Positions 1-10,475 of a DNA stretch of 64,000 nucleotides are shown here, one piece after another. This stretch comes from Myotis daubentonii. Its lineage: Eukaryota; Chordata; Mammalia; Chiroptera; Vespertilionidae. Position 1 is the stretch's first letter; every line of letters starts with the position of its first letter. A model generated the notes under the pieces. The model worked only from the letters and a program-made list of their open reading frames with translations. It was not told where the DNA came from and searched no databases. The position numbers and the translations under genes were made by a program. Location of the stretch: NCBI RefSeq assembly GCF_963259705.1, contig NC_081844.1, forward strand, positions 31,884,294 through 31,948,293, written 5' to 3'.

Positions 1-1377
1 AAACGGCCCCAGGACAACGCACAGGCTGGGAAGGAATCGCCAACTGTACCGGCAACGGTGCCCACAGGGCACGCTCACACTCCTGGGGCAGGAAGGGGGC
101 GCTGTGGGGTGCAGTCCACGGAGGGACAAAATGGCTCCAGCAAAGCCCTTGCAAAGGGGGTGGGGGTGGGAATAGAGACAGAAATCAGACACACGGACAC
201 GGACACACGCAGCCGCGGGCTCTCCGGCCAAGTGATGGCTCTCAGGGGCACGGCCATGTGTGGCCGTGGCCAGGGTTGGGCTCGCCCTGCTCCCGGGGGG
301 TGGCTGCGGTGTCTTTTGGGAAGAAAAGGTGGGATGAGCTGATGGAAGCTGGGACCTTCCTGCAAAGTCCCACCCTGCTCTGGAGACGATTCTAAAGTCC
401 AAGGGGCAGCAGGCACGTAAGTGGACAACGTCCCACTGGCGAGTCCCCAGAGGAGATGCCTGTGGGGGCCCCGCCCTGCGGTCCTCCCCGCTGGGACACC
501 CCGCTCACTGCTACCATCTCACCTTCCACTGAGTTAGGGGAGAGGAAACTGGAACTTTAAAAAAAAGGAGGAAATGAGAAAATAAAAAGCAAGGAAAAGA
601 CAACAGCATGGCCAGCCACCCGGACAGAGGACTGTGATGGGGCGTCCCCCTGGCTGCCCCTGACCCATGGCCGCTCTAACGGGGCCTCTGATGGCTGGGC
701 TAGACCTACAGGTACAGACAGACAGGTATTGCATATATCAAGTTTGTTTTTTGTTTTTTTTTTTGTTTGTTTCATACCAGATACCCTCCATAGTCACAGC
801 TGGAAGACGTAGTACTGGGTGTTGGGGGGCAAGGAGAGGGCAGGAAGGAACTGACACCCAAGGCTGGTGTCCAGGAATGGGGGACAAGTGGGTCCTTTGG
901 CAAGAAGGAGGGGGGCACACAGGGGAAGAGAGGGGGCCTCTTTGGGGGTGGGAGAGCAATTTGACCCTGAGCCAGAGGAACGGCAGCCTGCATGAGAGGT
1001 GGGGTGGGGAGTCTGGCTGTCGGCAGGGCGGCCTCCCCGTGGGGGTACAGCCTGGGTCATGCATGCGCGGCGTCTGGGGGGCTAGCCGGAGGCCCAAGAG
1101 CCAGGGCGCGCTCCTGAGGTCTGTCTGCTGCTGTGGCGGGGGCTTCAGAAACGACCCCTTGGAGCAGAGGGGTGGGGCTGGGGTTGGCAGAGCACCAGGG
1201 AGCACCCCCAATGCAGCAGGAGCCATGGAGACAGCCCAGGGCAGGTGGGGCGTGGGCAGGGGGGCGGGTCACGGGGCAGTTGCTCTGTGGACTGCTTTTT
1301 AGCATGTAATTTTTTTTTTTTAGTTCTTATTTTTGTTTTTTTACAAATAGAAATACATCCCTTTTCCATTTTTACTT

Positions 1378-1383
1378 TTTATT
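1378..1383 (-). terminator. Candidate poly(A) signal AATAAA (distal)
   Basis: TTTATT on the plus strand is AATAAA in the sense of NFIC. It lies in an A/T-rich block about 2.5 kb past the stop. The downstream sequence is very A-rich rather than clearly GU-rich, so this could be an internal UTR hexamer. Confidence 0.35.
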
Positions 1384-3678
1384 TCATGTCATTGTTTTGT
1401 CTTTTTCTTTTTAACTACACGAGCAGGGCATGCAGCTACCTTTGCGCTGATATTGTTTAAAGGTAATACTTATTTTCGGAAGGCAAGGCACATCATGTGG
1501 TAGAAAATTTCGTGCAAATTAGGAAACATGGACTTTTTTAAAGGTATTTTTTTTGTATCTTTTTTTTTTTTAAAGAGGAGGGGAGTAGTGGGGCTGGGGC
1601 TGGGAGACAGAGCCAGGTAGAATCTGCCATGCAGTGCCAGCTGCAGTGAGCTGACAGCAGGAGCCAGGCCACAGGAGTCCTCGACTAAGCACCATGCAAG
1701 TTAGGTCGCTGGGGGCTGCCAGGTGCCCCCTCCCCTACCACGCCTACCTGCACCCTAAGGTTCCCGGCTAAGCTTCCGGATACCCTAGCTGCGTGACCCA
1801 CCCTCCTGCCCTCCCAACCAACGGCCCATGCTTCGGCCCCCGGCGGCCACCTGCAGGGCCCTGGGGACCCATGGATGGGCACAGGGGTCTTGAACCCCTC
1901 TGGACAATGGGAGGGGGAGTGGGAAAGGGTCTTGGATCTTTCTCTTTGTGATCAAGTGGGTTCGCCAAGCCCCTCGGGCTGGTTTGGGAGGAAAGTCCGG
2001 TTTCTGGAAGTGGCGGGAGGCTGGCCAGGCCCGGGGGTAGCGAGAGAAGGAGCTGAGGGCCAGGCTGGGAGCAGATGAGGCGGAGGCCCTGCTCAGGGCA
2101 CCGGCTTTGGCCCAGGCCCGGGGCGGGTCATGGTGGGTAGATATTCCTCAGCGCCAGGCATGGAGGCTGGAGGCCGCCAGGGGGCTCAGGAGGAGGGGCC
2201 GGGAGGGGTCTGTGTTTGGGCCTGGTTACCCTACAACACCTAACACTCCCTCCTAGGCCCCCCACTCAAGATGGCAACCCTGGGGTGGGGGTGGGATGGG
2301 GCTGGGGAGCCGGGGTGGGGGGCACCCGGTGTCCCCAGCTTAGTGTTTTTGGAGCGGCTCAACGGAAAATGCTTAGCAGATGGAGGTCCCCTATGCAGCC
2401 GCAGGGGCCCAGAGGTGCGGGCACCCCCTCCGCCAGAACCCCCGCCCCGTCCAGGATTGCCGTCCTGCTGGGGGCCCTGCTGCAATGCACCTCCCCGGCT
2501 GTGCCCACTTTGGGGGGAGATAAAAGTGCAAACCGTAGCCCCCCTTTGGGCTGAGGCACCAGGGAGGGGGTGTCGCTCCAGGATGTAAGGCACTGGCAGA
2601 GGAGGCGTTGGGGGGTGCACACCAGCTTCCCCAGACCCTGCCCCCGCGCCCCAGCACAGCAGGATGCTTGGGGGGCACCCAGCTCTGTCCCTCAGGCCCA
2701 CTGGGGGGCCCCCATCTTTCTGAGGGGAGCATAGCAATGAGGGGTCAGGGACTGAAGGTGGCCGGGTTGTGGGGGAGGGGGTGGGGATGCCCACGGCCAC
2801 TCTCACGTCTCAGCTGGACAGAGGGGTGGGCGGTGGGAATCAGGCACTTAATCCACTCGCTCTCACCTCCCACCTCCTCTGGGTAAGCGGGAAGGGCCCT
2901 CCCCTCCCAGGGCTCAGTGGATGGAGTCGCCAGACGACCTCCTAACTTGAGGAGCTCTGGGTCTTCCCATTCCGCCCCCACAGCCCCTTCCTCGGAAAGT
3001 GCATTTCTTACAGTGTGTGCAACGTGGATCCCTCCCCTGGGGATGTGGAGCCGCCGGTGGGTGCGGTGGAGGGGGGGGGCCTTCTATGCCGCCGGGTGGG
3101 GCTGGGGGGCAATTGCATAGAGACTTCTCTTCCCAGACAGACAGGCGTGGTGCTGAAAGTCCCGAGCCAGCCCAGCACGTGCACGCTTTGGGGCAGGTAG
3201 AGATCCCGTGACGGCCCCAGGACGCTCCTGAGAACAAACCTGCCACATGTCCTTGACCCCTGGTGACGCCCAGGGTCTCCCACAACCTTCGTCTGCCCTT
3301 GTCGCTCCCCTGCCCACCCCGGCCTCCGTGGTGCCTGCCTTCCTGCTCGGAAACGTCACCACCGTCACCACCAGCGTGGGAAGCCTGGCCAACATCCTGG
3401 CGGCGGAGACGAAGGGGACGCGGGGGAGAGGTGGCCCTGCTGGGCGTCCTGCCCCGTGGGGCCTGGGCACGGGCCTCAGGCTGCGCTCACCTGGTCCAGG
3501 TGGAGGTGGAGGCGGGCACCTGCCCTTCCAGAGCAGCAGTGAGAGATGAGTAACTTAGAGAGACCCCCGGGCACTGTCATGTCCTCGTGCCCCTGCCGAG
3601 GGGTGGCAGGTCCAGCTGTGGCGTCCCAAGGGTCCGAAGCGTTGCCGTCTTTACCTTTTGTCTTCTTGCTTGGGTGGG

Positions 3679-3684
3679 TTTATT
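3679..3684 (-). terminator. Candidate proximal poly(A) signal AATAAA
   Basis: AATAAA in NFIC sense about 210 nt past the stop codon. It would give a very short 3' UTR. No clear GU-rich downstream element is visible, so use is uncertain. Confidence 0.25.
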
Positions 3685-3894
3685 TTTATGATTTTTTTCC
3701 CATTTGTCGTTTTTTTTTTGGCTTTTTCTTTTTTTCCTCCTGTGTGTATGTGTCTGTGTGTTTTGTCTTTTCGGCTGGGCTGGGAGTCGGCAGGGTGTTC
3801 TTGCTTTGCTCTAACTTTCCACCGAAAACGTGGGCTGGGGGCCGGCTGTGCAGCCCACCCGGATGAAGGAGCAGGGCGTGGGAAGAAATCGTTC

Positions 3895-3912
3895 TTATCC
3901 CAGATACCAGGA
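3895..3912 (-). CDS. NFIC: NFIC terminal coding exon 11, SWYLG-stop (residues 502-506)
   Basis: Codons TCC TGG TAT CTG GGA then TAA encode SWYLG, the known C-terminus of NFIC/CTF-1. The acceptor is GGCTAG at 3918-3913. The intron just upstream is purine-rich (CCCCTGGGGCCGG on the minus strand); the only strong pyrimidine tract is a (CT)n microsatellite 29-50 nt before the acceptor. The coding part is only 18 bp, and the exon continues into the 3' UTR. Confidence 0.95.
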   Translation of the reverse strand, partial: SWYLG

Positions 3913-3940
3913 CTAGCCGGCCCCAGGGGGGACACAGCGG

Positions 3941-3962
3941 GAGAGAGAGAGAGAGAGAGAGA
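3941..3962 (+). repeat. (GA)n microsatellite, (CT)n in NFIC sense
   Basis: Eleven GA units. In transcript sense it is a CU-rich tract 29-50 nt before the exon-11 acceptor. Confidence 0.92.
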
Positions 3963-4350
3963 AAGCGAGGTCAGGCTCTGCCGCTGCCCACACCGCCCTC
4001 TGCCCCACCCCCGCCCTGTGACCTGTCTCCCCCAACCCAGGTCTGTCCTCACGTGCTGGGCGACCCTGGGCAAGCGACTCCACCCCTGAGCAGGGCTGCT
4101 GGATAACACAGCGCTCCCCGTGAAACCCGGATTCCCTATACATCTTCCAGTACAAGCACACACCATGAGCTTTTGGAATATACTCATGGGCCAAAAAGAA
4201 AAAAAGTTTTAGTCCTTCATTTATCCGGAATTCACATCTACCTGAGCGTCCTGTGGTTGTGCTTTGTAACTGGGCAACAGGACTCCGAACCTCACTGCCC
4301 TGAGTACAGAGGGGGGTGGTTTCACTTTCCCTCCAAGTCCATTTTCTGCT

Positions 4351-4463
4351 GTGCCACTCTGCCCAGGTACACATGTGCCACCCTGCCCAGGTACACATGT
4401 GCCACTCTGCCCAGGTACACATGTGCCACTCTGCCCAGGTACACATGTGCCACTCTGCCCAGG
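4351..4463 (+). repeat. 24-bp minisatellite, about 4.7 copies
   Basis: The unit runs GTGCCACTCTGCCCAGG then TACACAT. Copies begin at 4351, 4375, 4399, 4423 and 4447; the second has one C-for-T change and the last is partial. Intron 10. Confidence 0.95.
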
Positions 4464-5529
4464 CACTGTGGCCAGGGCTGCTTCTTATTTTAAACAAACA
4501 TTCTCCCACTTAATGATCCCCCGAAACCCGTGAAGGAGGGCCCACCCCATTACCCAGTGGAGAAAACTGGGGATCACAGAAGTCAAATAATTTGCCCGAG
4601 GTGACCAGCGTGGGACGCAGGAAGCGGGGTTTACACTCTGGCCTGAGATGCTCCGGTCCCTGATTTCCCTCTGCCCGGGACTGACCCGAGCCCGGGCCTC
4701 AGGGACTTTGGACTCCCATTTGCACCGTGGGAGACAGCGACCCCGGAAGGGAGGCCAGGCCTGCCCCGACAGCTCAGCGTCGGTCTCCGCAGGGAAGCTG
4801 CTGGGGATGCCTGCCCCGGACATGGAACCTGCCCCTGTGGGGTGGGCTTGGGGACCACCACCCCTTCCCTGAGGTCAGGGCAGGGCTGTCCCCGCCCCTG
4901 CTATAAATCAATTGTATCTCCTCCAACCAGGCCTTCAACCAGAGTGCCCTGCAGCGGCTGGGCCATCCCATCCAACGAGCACTGTGGCTCCCAACCCCCA
5001 CCTCCAACCAAGTTCAAGTTCATCTTGGCCATTACCTCATGTCTGGTTTCCCTTGGCAACCAGACAGACTCTGGGCGTGGCCCTCTCCAGTGGTGGCCGG
5101 CCTCCCTTTGGCCCGGCCTCCTCCTTCCTCCCCTCCCAGGCCAGCTGCCCGGCTCTGGCCCCAGGAATAGGGCGGCACCCTCAACTCCACATCCTCTCCC
5201 TCCGCTGGGAGGAAGACTGAGGCAGTGCAGTGCCAGGGGTGAGGTCTGGGCTCTGGCATTTCCCTGGGCTGGTTAAGCCACCAAGTATGGCTTAGGGCAT
5301 GTGGTGGCTTAACCCCCTCTGGTCCTCAGGACACTCATCTACTGAGGGCGTGTGATGGGCTCCTGAGCAGAAAGGCGGGGGGGGGGGGGGGGCTATTACA
5401 CAGAGTCCCCGGAACCCCCTCGGGGGGTCAAAGTGATAGCTGACTCAGGACTGGGGGGATTGATGGCGAACGACAGGGAGGGCGGGAGGGCATGAAGAAT
5501 TGACCGGGCGGAGATCAATGGACATTGTT

Positions 5530-5705
5530 CAGGAGGGGGCTCTGATGGGGGAGGGGATGGATACTGATCAGGGGGAGGGGCACAGATGGAGGGAGGGAAT
5601 ATTGATTAAGGGGAGGGGACACGGATGGGGAAGGAAATATTGAGGGGGAGGGGCACAGATGGGAGGAGGGGGTATTGATCAGGCAGACGGGCACTGATGG
5701 GGTGG
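5530..5705 (+). repeat. Degenerate G-rich minisatellite, unit about 36-40 bp
   Basis: Repeated elements GGGGAGGGGCACAGATGG, GGAATATTGATTAAGG, GGAAATATTGAGGGGG and GGGGTATTGATCAGG alternate. At least four imperfect units. Confidence 0.7.
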
Positions 5706-7703
5706 AAGGTAGCAGATGGGAGGGGGCGCATGGGGAGGGAGCAAAGCCACTGCAGCCTGGGGGTGGGGGGCAGAGAAAAGCAAACCTGCCAGGAATCAGG
5801 AAGGCGGAGGCAGAAGTGCTGACTGGGCCAGAAACCAGAGGCCTCGAAGCGCAGGGGCTGAGAGCGGGGAGCGGGTCCTCATCCACAGCTTCCTCCCCCC
5901 ACACCCCTCCCTTCTGAGAAGAAGGGGGGCTGACCCCCCCAGGGATTGGGGTGCCCTTTGTCCAGTGACCCAGGGTCTGGCCTGTGTCGTGTCGGCGGGA
6001 CTCCCCACCCCCAGACCTGCCTTCCCTGTTCACCCAGACTGGGGGCCTGGCCTCCCCCATAACCCAGGCTCCCTGGGGAGTCTCTCATCAATCTGTCACC
6101 TCGCTTCCATGTCTCACTGCCCCCAACACCAGTCCCAGAAAATTCTTTCCAATTCCCAGACCTGGCTATGCCCCTCCCTCCCTCTAAACCCTTCCATGGC
6201 TCCCCAAGACCCCCAGCCAGAGCCCGTGTTCGTGGGTTTTCCACAGTCCAGCTATTTCTCCATCCCCTCTGGCCTTCGTCAGTGCCAGGCCCTGGCCTGG
6301 GCACCCGCAGCCTTCCCTGCCTGGCCAGCCTTCGCTCCCTCCTCAGAGCGTCACGAGCCCTGTCCCACTCTCTCCGGGCCCCCACCCTCCCCCTGACCCG
6401 AGGGGCTGGGAAAGGCGCCGCCTGTCTGCCTGCTTCAGTGCCCTCCCCTTTCGGGCTGTTCACGTGGGGCGGCCCCCTCCCCATGCAGAGTTGATAAGGG
6501 AAGAGGTGAGGTGGGGGGGGAGGTGAGGCAGGCAGGGCCCCTTCCCTGTTGTTTTTATTAACTTTGGTTCCTGAAGCCATCAGGACATTCCCAGCCTCCC
6601 GTGGGGAGTGGGGAGGGCTGCGTGAGGGTGGGGGCGGGAGCGGAACCGCCTGGCTCCGAGCACTGGAGGGGGAGGCATCCAGCTGCTGGCACTCGGAGAG
6701 GGTGGCGAGGTCACGGGGGCCTAAAACACAAAGCAGGGGGTCCTGGGGTCCCCGCAGCCGGCTGGGTGCCCCGACCCAGTGAGCCCTGTCTGGGTGATTA
6801 ACACGTGGGCACGCGAGGGATGCGGGCGGTCTTGGCCTTTCGGTGCCCTTTTTGGATGAAACTGGTCCCCTAACGTTCTGGGACCTTCAAAGTCCCCCCA
6901 GGGGGTACCCAAGGTTAGAAGACAGAGGTTCAAAGTAAGTGAAGCAGGGCCGGGAGGGAGGGGCGGCCAGGTCATCCCCACACACTCGGTGCCCCTGGAG
7001 CTGCACCCAGGTCAGCCCTGGAGGGTCCCCAGGACACCAGCCTGTGGCGGGTGACTCCTTGGGTCTGGTCAGCGTGGCAGATTCTGATCTCAGCGGAATA
7101 TGAGAGATGTAGCTATCTCCCACCTCCTCCCCACCCCTGTCTGAGGACCCTCCCATAGGAGCTGGAAGGCCTGAACATGGCCCCTGGGACCCTACAAATC
7201 TCCACGCTCTGTGGTTCTGGTGGTGCGGAGCCGTTGCGGAGCCTGGGTGGGTTTCTCTGTGCATCTGGGCCTCAGAGGGCCTGCAGGAGCTGGTGCTGTC
7301 CTCGGGCTATTTTACACTCTGCAACCCCCTCCCCAACACGCACCGGAAATCAGGGGCTTCGGTCCCGCCACCACCCTCAGACCTCGTCTGTCAACACACT
7401 CCCCGCCTGCACACAGCACAGACTCGAACCCTGACCGAGGGCTGGAGCCAGGACACATGGGTGGGGGGCTGAGGCCACCTCCCACTCCACCAGAAGCTGG
7501 GAACCTCTGTCCTCCACGGCTGTGTAGCCTCAGGCAACCTGCTCCTCCTCTCTGAGCCTCTGGCCTCGTGCTCAGCCCGTCTTCCTCCCAGCCCTGAGAC
7601 ACACTCAGCTGCAGTAATGCCAACGCTGCCTCTCCTGCACACCCAGGCTGGCCCCTCTGCCCTGGCCCACCCTCCCGCCACCAGCCGGCCTCTTGGCCCC
7701 TAC

Positions 7704-7789
7704 CTGTGCCTGATAAATGCCCGCTGGATCCCTTGGTCCTAATCCCACAAAGGAACGGTTTGCAGGGGACGTGCCGGGCGTAGAGTAGG
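7704..7789 (-). CDS. NFIC: NFIC exon 10 (residues 473-501)
   Basis: An 86-bp exon encoding (S)[15 protein letters not shown] and then [13 protein letters not shown]. The acceptor is CCCTGCAG|CCTACTC and the donor CAG|GTAGGG. It completes the CTF-1 activation domain. The human protein reads SYSPPDTSP at the start (from memory); here it is SYSTPGTSP. Exons 9 and 10 together are 234 bp and flanked by phase-0 introns, so they form an in-frame cassette joining exon 8 directly to SWYLG. Confidence 0.96.
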
Positions 7790-7984
7790 CTGCAGGGAGG
7801 AGAGAGACCGAGAGCCCGTTAGCAAAGGGGGCCGCACGGGAGCACCCAGAGAGGGTGGCCGCTGCCCAGGGTCACAGAGCACCCAGTGCCCTCCCTTGGC
7901 CGATCTGGGCACCCAGAAAAGCCCACAGCCACAGGCCCCTGGGGTCACTTGGGCGGAGTGTCTGCTAGGAGTGAAGGCGCAGGA

Positions 7985-8230
7985 TGAAAGATGGATAATT
8001 CAGAAACCGCCCGTGAATTATTCAGGGTGTTCCACCGCCTGGTCCATCCTGTGACGGCAGCCTGCATCCCGCACAGGGCGCCATCAATTATTGAGGCTAT
8101 TTTATTTATTAATTTTCCTCCTGGAGAGGCAGAGGGAAGGCTGGGTATGTACATCCACATATATATATCTGTATATTTGTATTTTAATTTCACCCATCAT
8201 TTTGTGGGCGAGTGAATAATTCATGGCTGG
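7985..8230. promoter_or_regulatory. AT-rich candidate conserved element in intron 9
   Basis: An AT-rich island in GC-rich DNA, about 200 bp upstream of exon 10 in gene sense. It has two 11-bp palindromes, TGAATTATTCA (8014-8024) and TGAATAATTCA (8213-8223), a half copy ATAATTCAG (about 7996) and CAATTATTGAG (about 8084). These are TAATT-type homeodomain cores. No repeat family was recognised. Introns beside alternatively spliced exons of developmental regulators often hold such elements (inference). Confidence 0.45.
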
Positions 8231-8402
8231 GTGCTACTGTGGGTCGGGGCCTCAGGCAGGCTGGGACCAGGTGGGGAGGGTTTCTGTGTGGTCTTGGCCG
8301 GTGAAGTCAGTGGGAGGCCGTGAGGCTCCAGGGCTACCGGGGAAGCAGACTAAAGCTGCAGTTAGGAACCGGGTGACGGGAAGGAGAGGGAATCCGTGTT
8401 TA

Positions 8403-8525
8403 CTCTGCATCTATTAAGTGTCTACTGTATGCCAGGCACCGGGCATGACCCATTTACCCCACAGTGGCCTCAAGGAAGCCAACATGATTATTTTCCCCAT
8501 TTCACAGATGACACAGTAGGTGGTC
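8403..8525 (+). mobile_element. MIR SINE fragment
   Basis: TTAAGTGTCTACTGTATGCC and CCCATTTCACAGATGACACA are the MIR core. Confidence 0.7.
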
Positions 8526-8559
8526 GGTGATCACCATCACCGCATACTGACGCCACTCT

Positions 8560-8745
8560 GTGCTCGACGTTGCACTAAATACTCTCCCTGACCTATTTCA
8601 CTGACTCGCTCCCCACCGCCCCACAAGTATGGTGACTGTCCCATTTTGCAGCTGAGAAAACTGAGGCTCAGAGAGGGGAGGACATTTGCCCAAGGTCACA
8701 CAGGGAGTGAGTTGCAGAGGCAGGATTCAAACCCAGCGCCCTACA
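8560..8745 (+). mobile_element. MIR SINE
   Basis: CATTTTGCAGCTGAGAAAAC, TGAGGCTCAGAGAGGGGAGG and GCCCAAGGTCACACAGGGAG, then GGATTCAAACCCAG: textbook MIR order. Confidence 0.85.
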
Positions 8746-9742
8746 CTGCATCTGGTGATCAGGCAAGACCCGTCTGTACCGGAAGCTGCCTGCGCCTTGG
8801 CAGGCAGTGATGCTGTGGGCAGGAGTGCTCATGCAGGAAGGGGACCAACAGGGCCAGATGGGACCGCTGGCCCTATGGCTCAGGCGGAGTGAGGAATCTC
8901 ATTTGGGGAGCGAGGGAGACATCGAAAAGGGGGTGAGGGGCAGAATCAGGCCTCGGGGAGAAGCCTGGGGGTCGGAGGCCCCAGCGAGGCCCCTGGCGAA
9001 GCGTGGACAGCCCCCCTCGCCTGCTCTGGAGCCCAGGGAGGGTCTGGGCACACAGCCCCTGCTGGTGGGTAGACCCCAGGACGGAATCTGGGAGTGGCTT
9101 TCCAGCCTGGGGCAGCCCCAGATGAGGGGAGTGCATGGGGCCAGCGGGCCGTAATCGGGAGCCATATCCACAGAGTGCAGAGTTCTAGAAGGAGACCAAC
9201 CCAGGGGCTTCGCAGCTCATCTGGGCCTCTGGGTCAGGCGGGCAGGCAGGCACCATCCCATGGATAGGTATGGCTCAGCCCAAGTCACTAGCAAGAATAG
9301 GGCCTGTTGGGGTCACTTCCCCCCAAACTTTGGAACTCTGGAATTTTTATGTGAAATGTCAGGATTTTAACACAAGAGATTCTCATTTTCCACAAAGGGC
9401 AGCTGTGGGCCATGTCTGGCCTTCAGGCCGCCAGTTGAAGATCTTCATCTACTGTCAGCGGCTGCTGGCATGGAGGAGGGCTCAGGGTCCAGAGTGGGCA
9501 AATGGGGGCCCCAGGCCACTTGGCCAATGGGAGCAGACAGCAGACTTGGCCCTGATGTCCCCTAAGGCTGCCCTGGCCCCGTGGGGGCCTGACCCTGCAG
9601 CTCCTCAGTGGGGACTCAGGGAACTCGCCAGTACCCACCAAGCTGGGCCTGAGCCCCCAGCGCCAGCAGTCGGGGAGGGGAGTTGGGGGGGGCCCCTTGG
9701 GGACGCCCGCCCTGCCTCAGGCACCGCTTCCCGAGCGCTTAC

Positions 9743-9890
9743 AGGGCAAGGTCGGTGACGTGCTTCCTCCCTCGGAGGTGGGTTTGGTGGCAGGGGGAAG
9801 CGCCAGCCTCGGCAGCCCGGGGGGCAGGGGTGCCAGCATCTGAGCAGAAAGGCAGTGACTGGACATTTTGAGCTGACCACTTCCATTTAA
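9743..9890 (-). CDS. NFIC: NFIC exon 9: proline-rich activation domain (residues 424-472)
   Basis: A 148-bp exon encoding [37 protein letters not shown] and [12 protein letters not shown]. The acceptor is CCCCCCAG|TTAAATGG and the donor CCCT|GTAAGC. Compared with human NFIC (from memory) it lacks two residues (ATKPATTSEGG is ATKPTSEGG here), has lost prolines at KMPS (KMSS here) and APPPP (APLPP here), and has Leu for Ser in TSPTSP. The two missing residues account for the whole length difference from human. Confidence 0.96.
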
Positions 9891-10475
9891 CTGGGGGGAA
9901 CAGAGAGACAGGTGGTTAAGGCGGCGGCACCCCACCGCCTTGGGCTGCTGTTCCCGGTCCCGCTGGGGGACGAGGGTGGCATGGCGGGATGGGTTTGGTG
10001 GGTACCACGGGCCCTGCAGGCCTCCAGCAGCCTGGGCCTGCACTCCCCCGTCTCCTCCTTAAGCCACGTCATCCCCTCGCTTTCCTTCCGCCAGGTGCCG
10101 CCTTGCCCTAAACAACATGGTGGCCTCACGGTGCTCTGCTTTCCTCACCCACTGCCAGGACCTGGCCATGCATCACCTCGCCAGCGGTCCTAACATTCAC
10201 AAAGCTCTGAACACCGAGAGCTTTCGTGGAAGTCAGGCCTGAGCTGCAGCCATAGGACCATGTCTGATTTCAAAGCGCTTCGCAAGATACACGCTGTCAA
10301 TTCTAACATCCGAAAAGCCGAATCCTGAACCGGCCCAGCTCTAAGTGCTTCGGAAGAGAACCGTGGCCCTCCGCCACTCGGGAAACCACTTACAACAGAA
10401 GCTGCACGTTAGCAGGCCCCCTGAGACCTCGGCAGGAGCCTGCGCGGGAGGGGAGGTCTGTGCCCCCAAACTCAC
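9891..10475 (-). other. NFIC: NFIC intron 8
   Basis: A short 585-bp phase-0 intron. No gene or identifiable repeat is seen. Confidence 0.9.

Larger units (their letters stand above)
1..3894 (-). other. NFIC: NFIC 3' UTR (distal end not resolved)
   Basis: Everything past the stop codon looks non-coding and carries no recognisable interspersed repeat over nearly 4 kb, unlike the introns. That fits a long, constrained 3' UTR. AT-rich blocks stand out at 545-595, 725-780, 1300-1580 and 3655-3760. AATAAA hexamers on the minus strand occur at 3684-3679 and 1383-1378. The true cleavage site may be near 1350 or beyond the window edge; NFI transcripts commonly have long 3' UTRs. The remainder is GC-rich with no supported gene. 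Confidence 0.6.
3913..7703 (-). other. NFIC: NFIC intron 10
   Basis: Contains a (GA)n run next to the exon-11 acceptor (3941-3962), a 24-bp minisatellite (4351-4463), a G16 tract (5377-5392) and a degenerate G-rich minisatellite (about 5530-5705). A MIR-like remnant is visible near 4530-4640. The rest is GC-rich without recognised genes. Confidence 0.9.
7790..9742 (-). other. NFIC: NFIC intron 9
   Basis: Holds the AT-rich candidate element near exon 10 and two MIR copies (about 8403-8525 and 8560-8745). I see no gene in the remaining 9.0-9.7 kb. Confidence 0.9.

Noticed and set aside
4173..4509. Possible short CRISPR-like array or repeat protein (CVPGQSGT units)
   Set aside because: The 24-bp units are directly adjacent with no spacers, in mammalian intronic DNA; a minisatellite.
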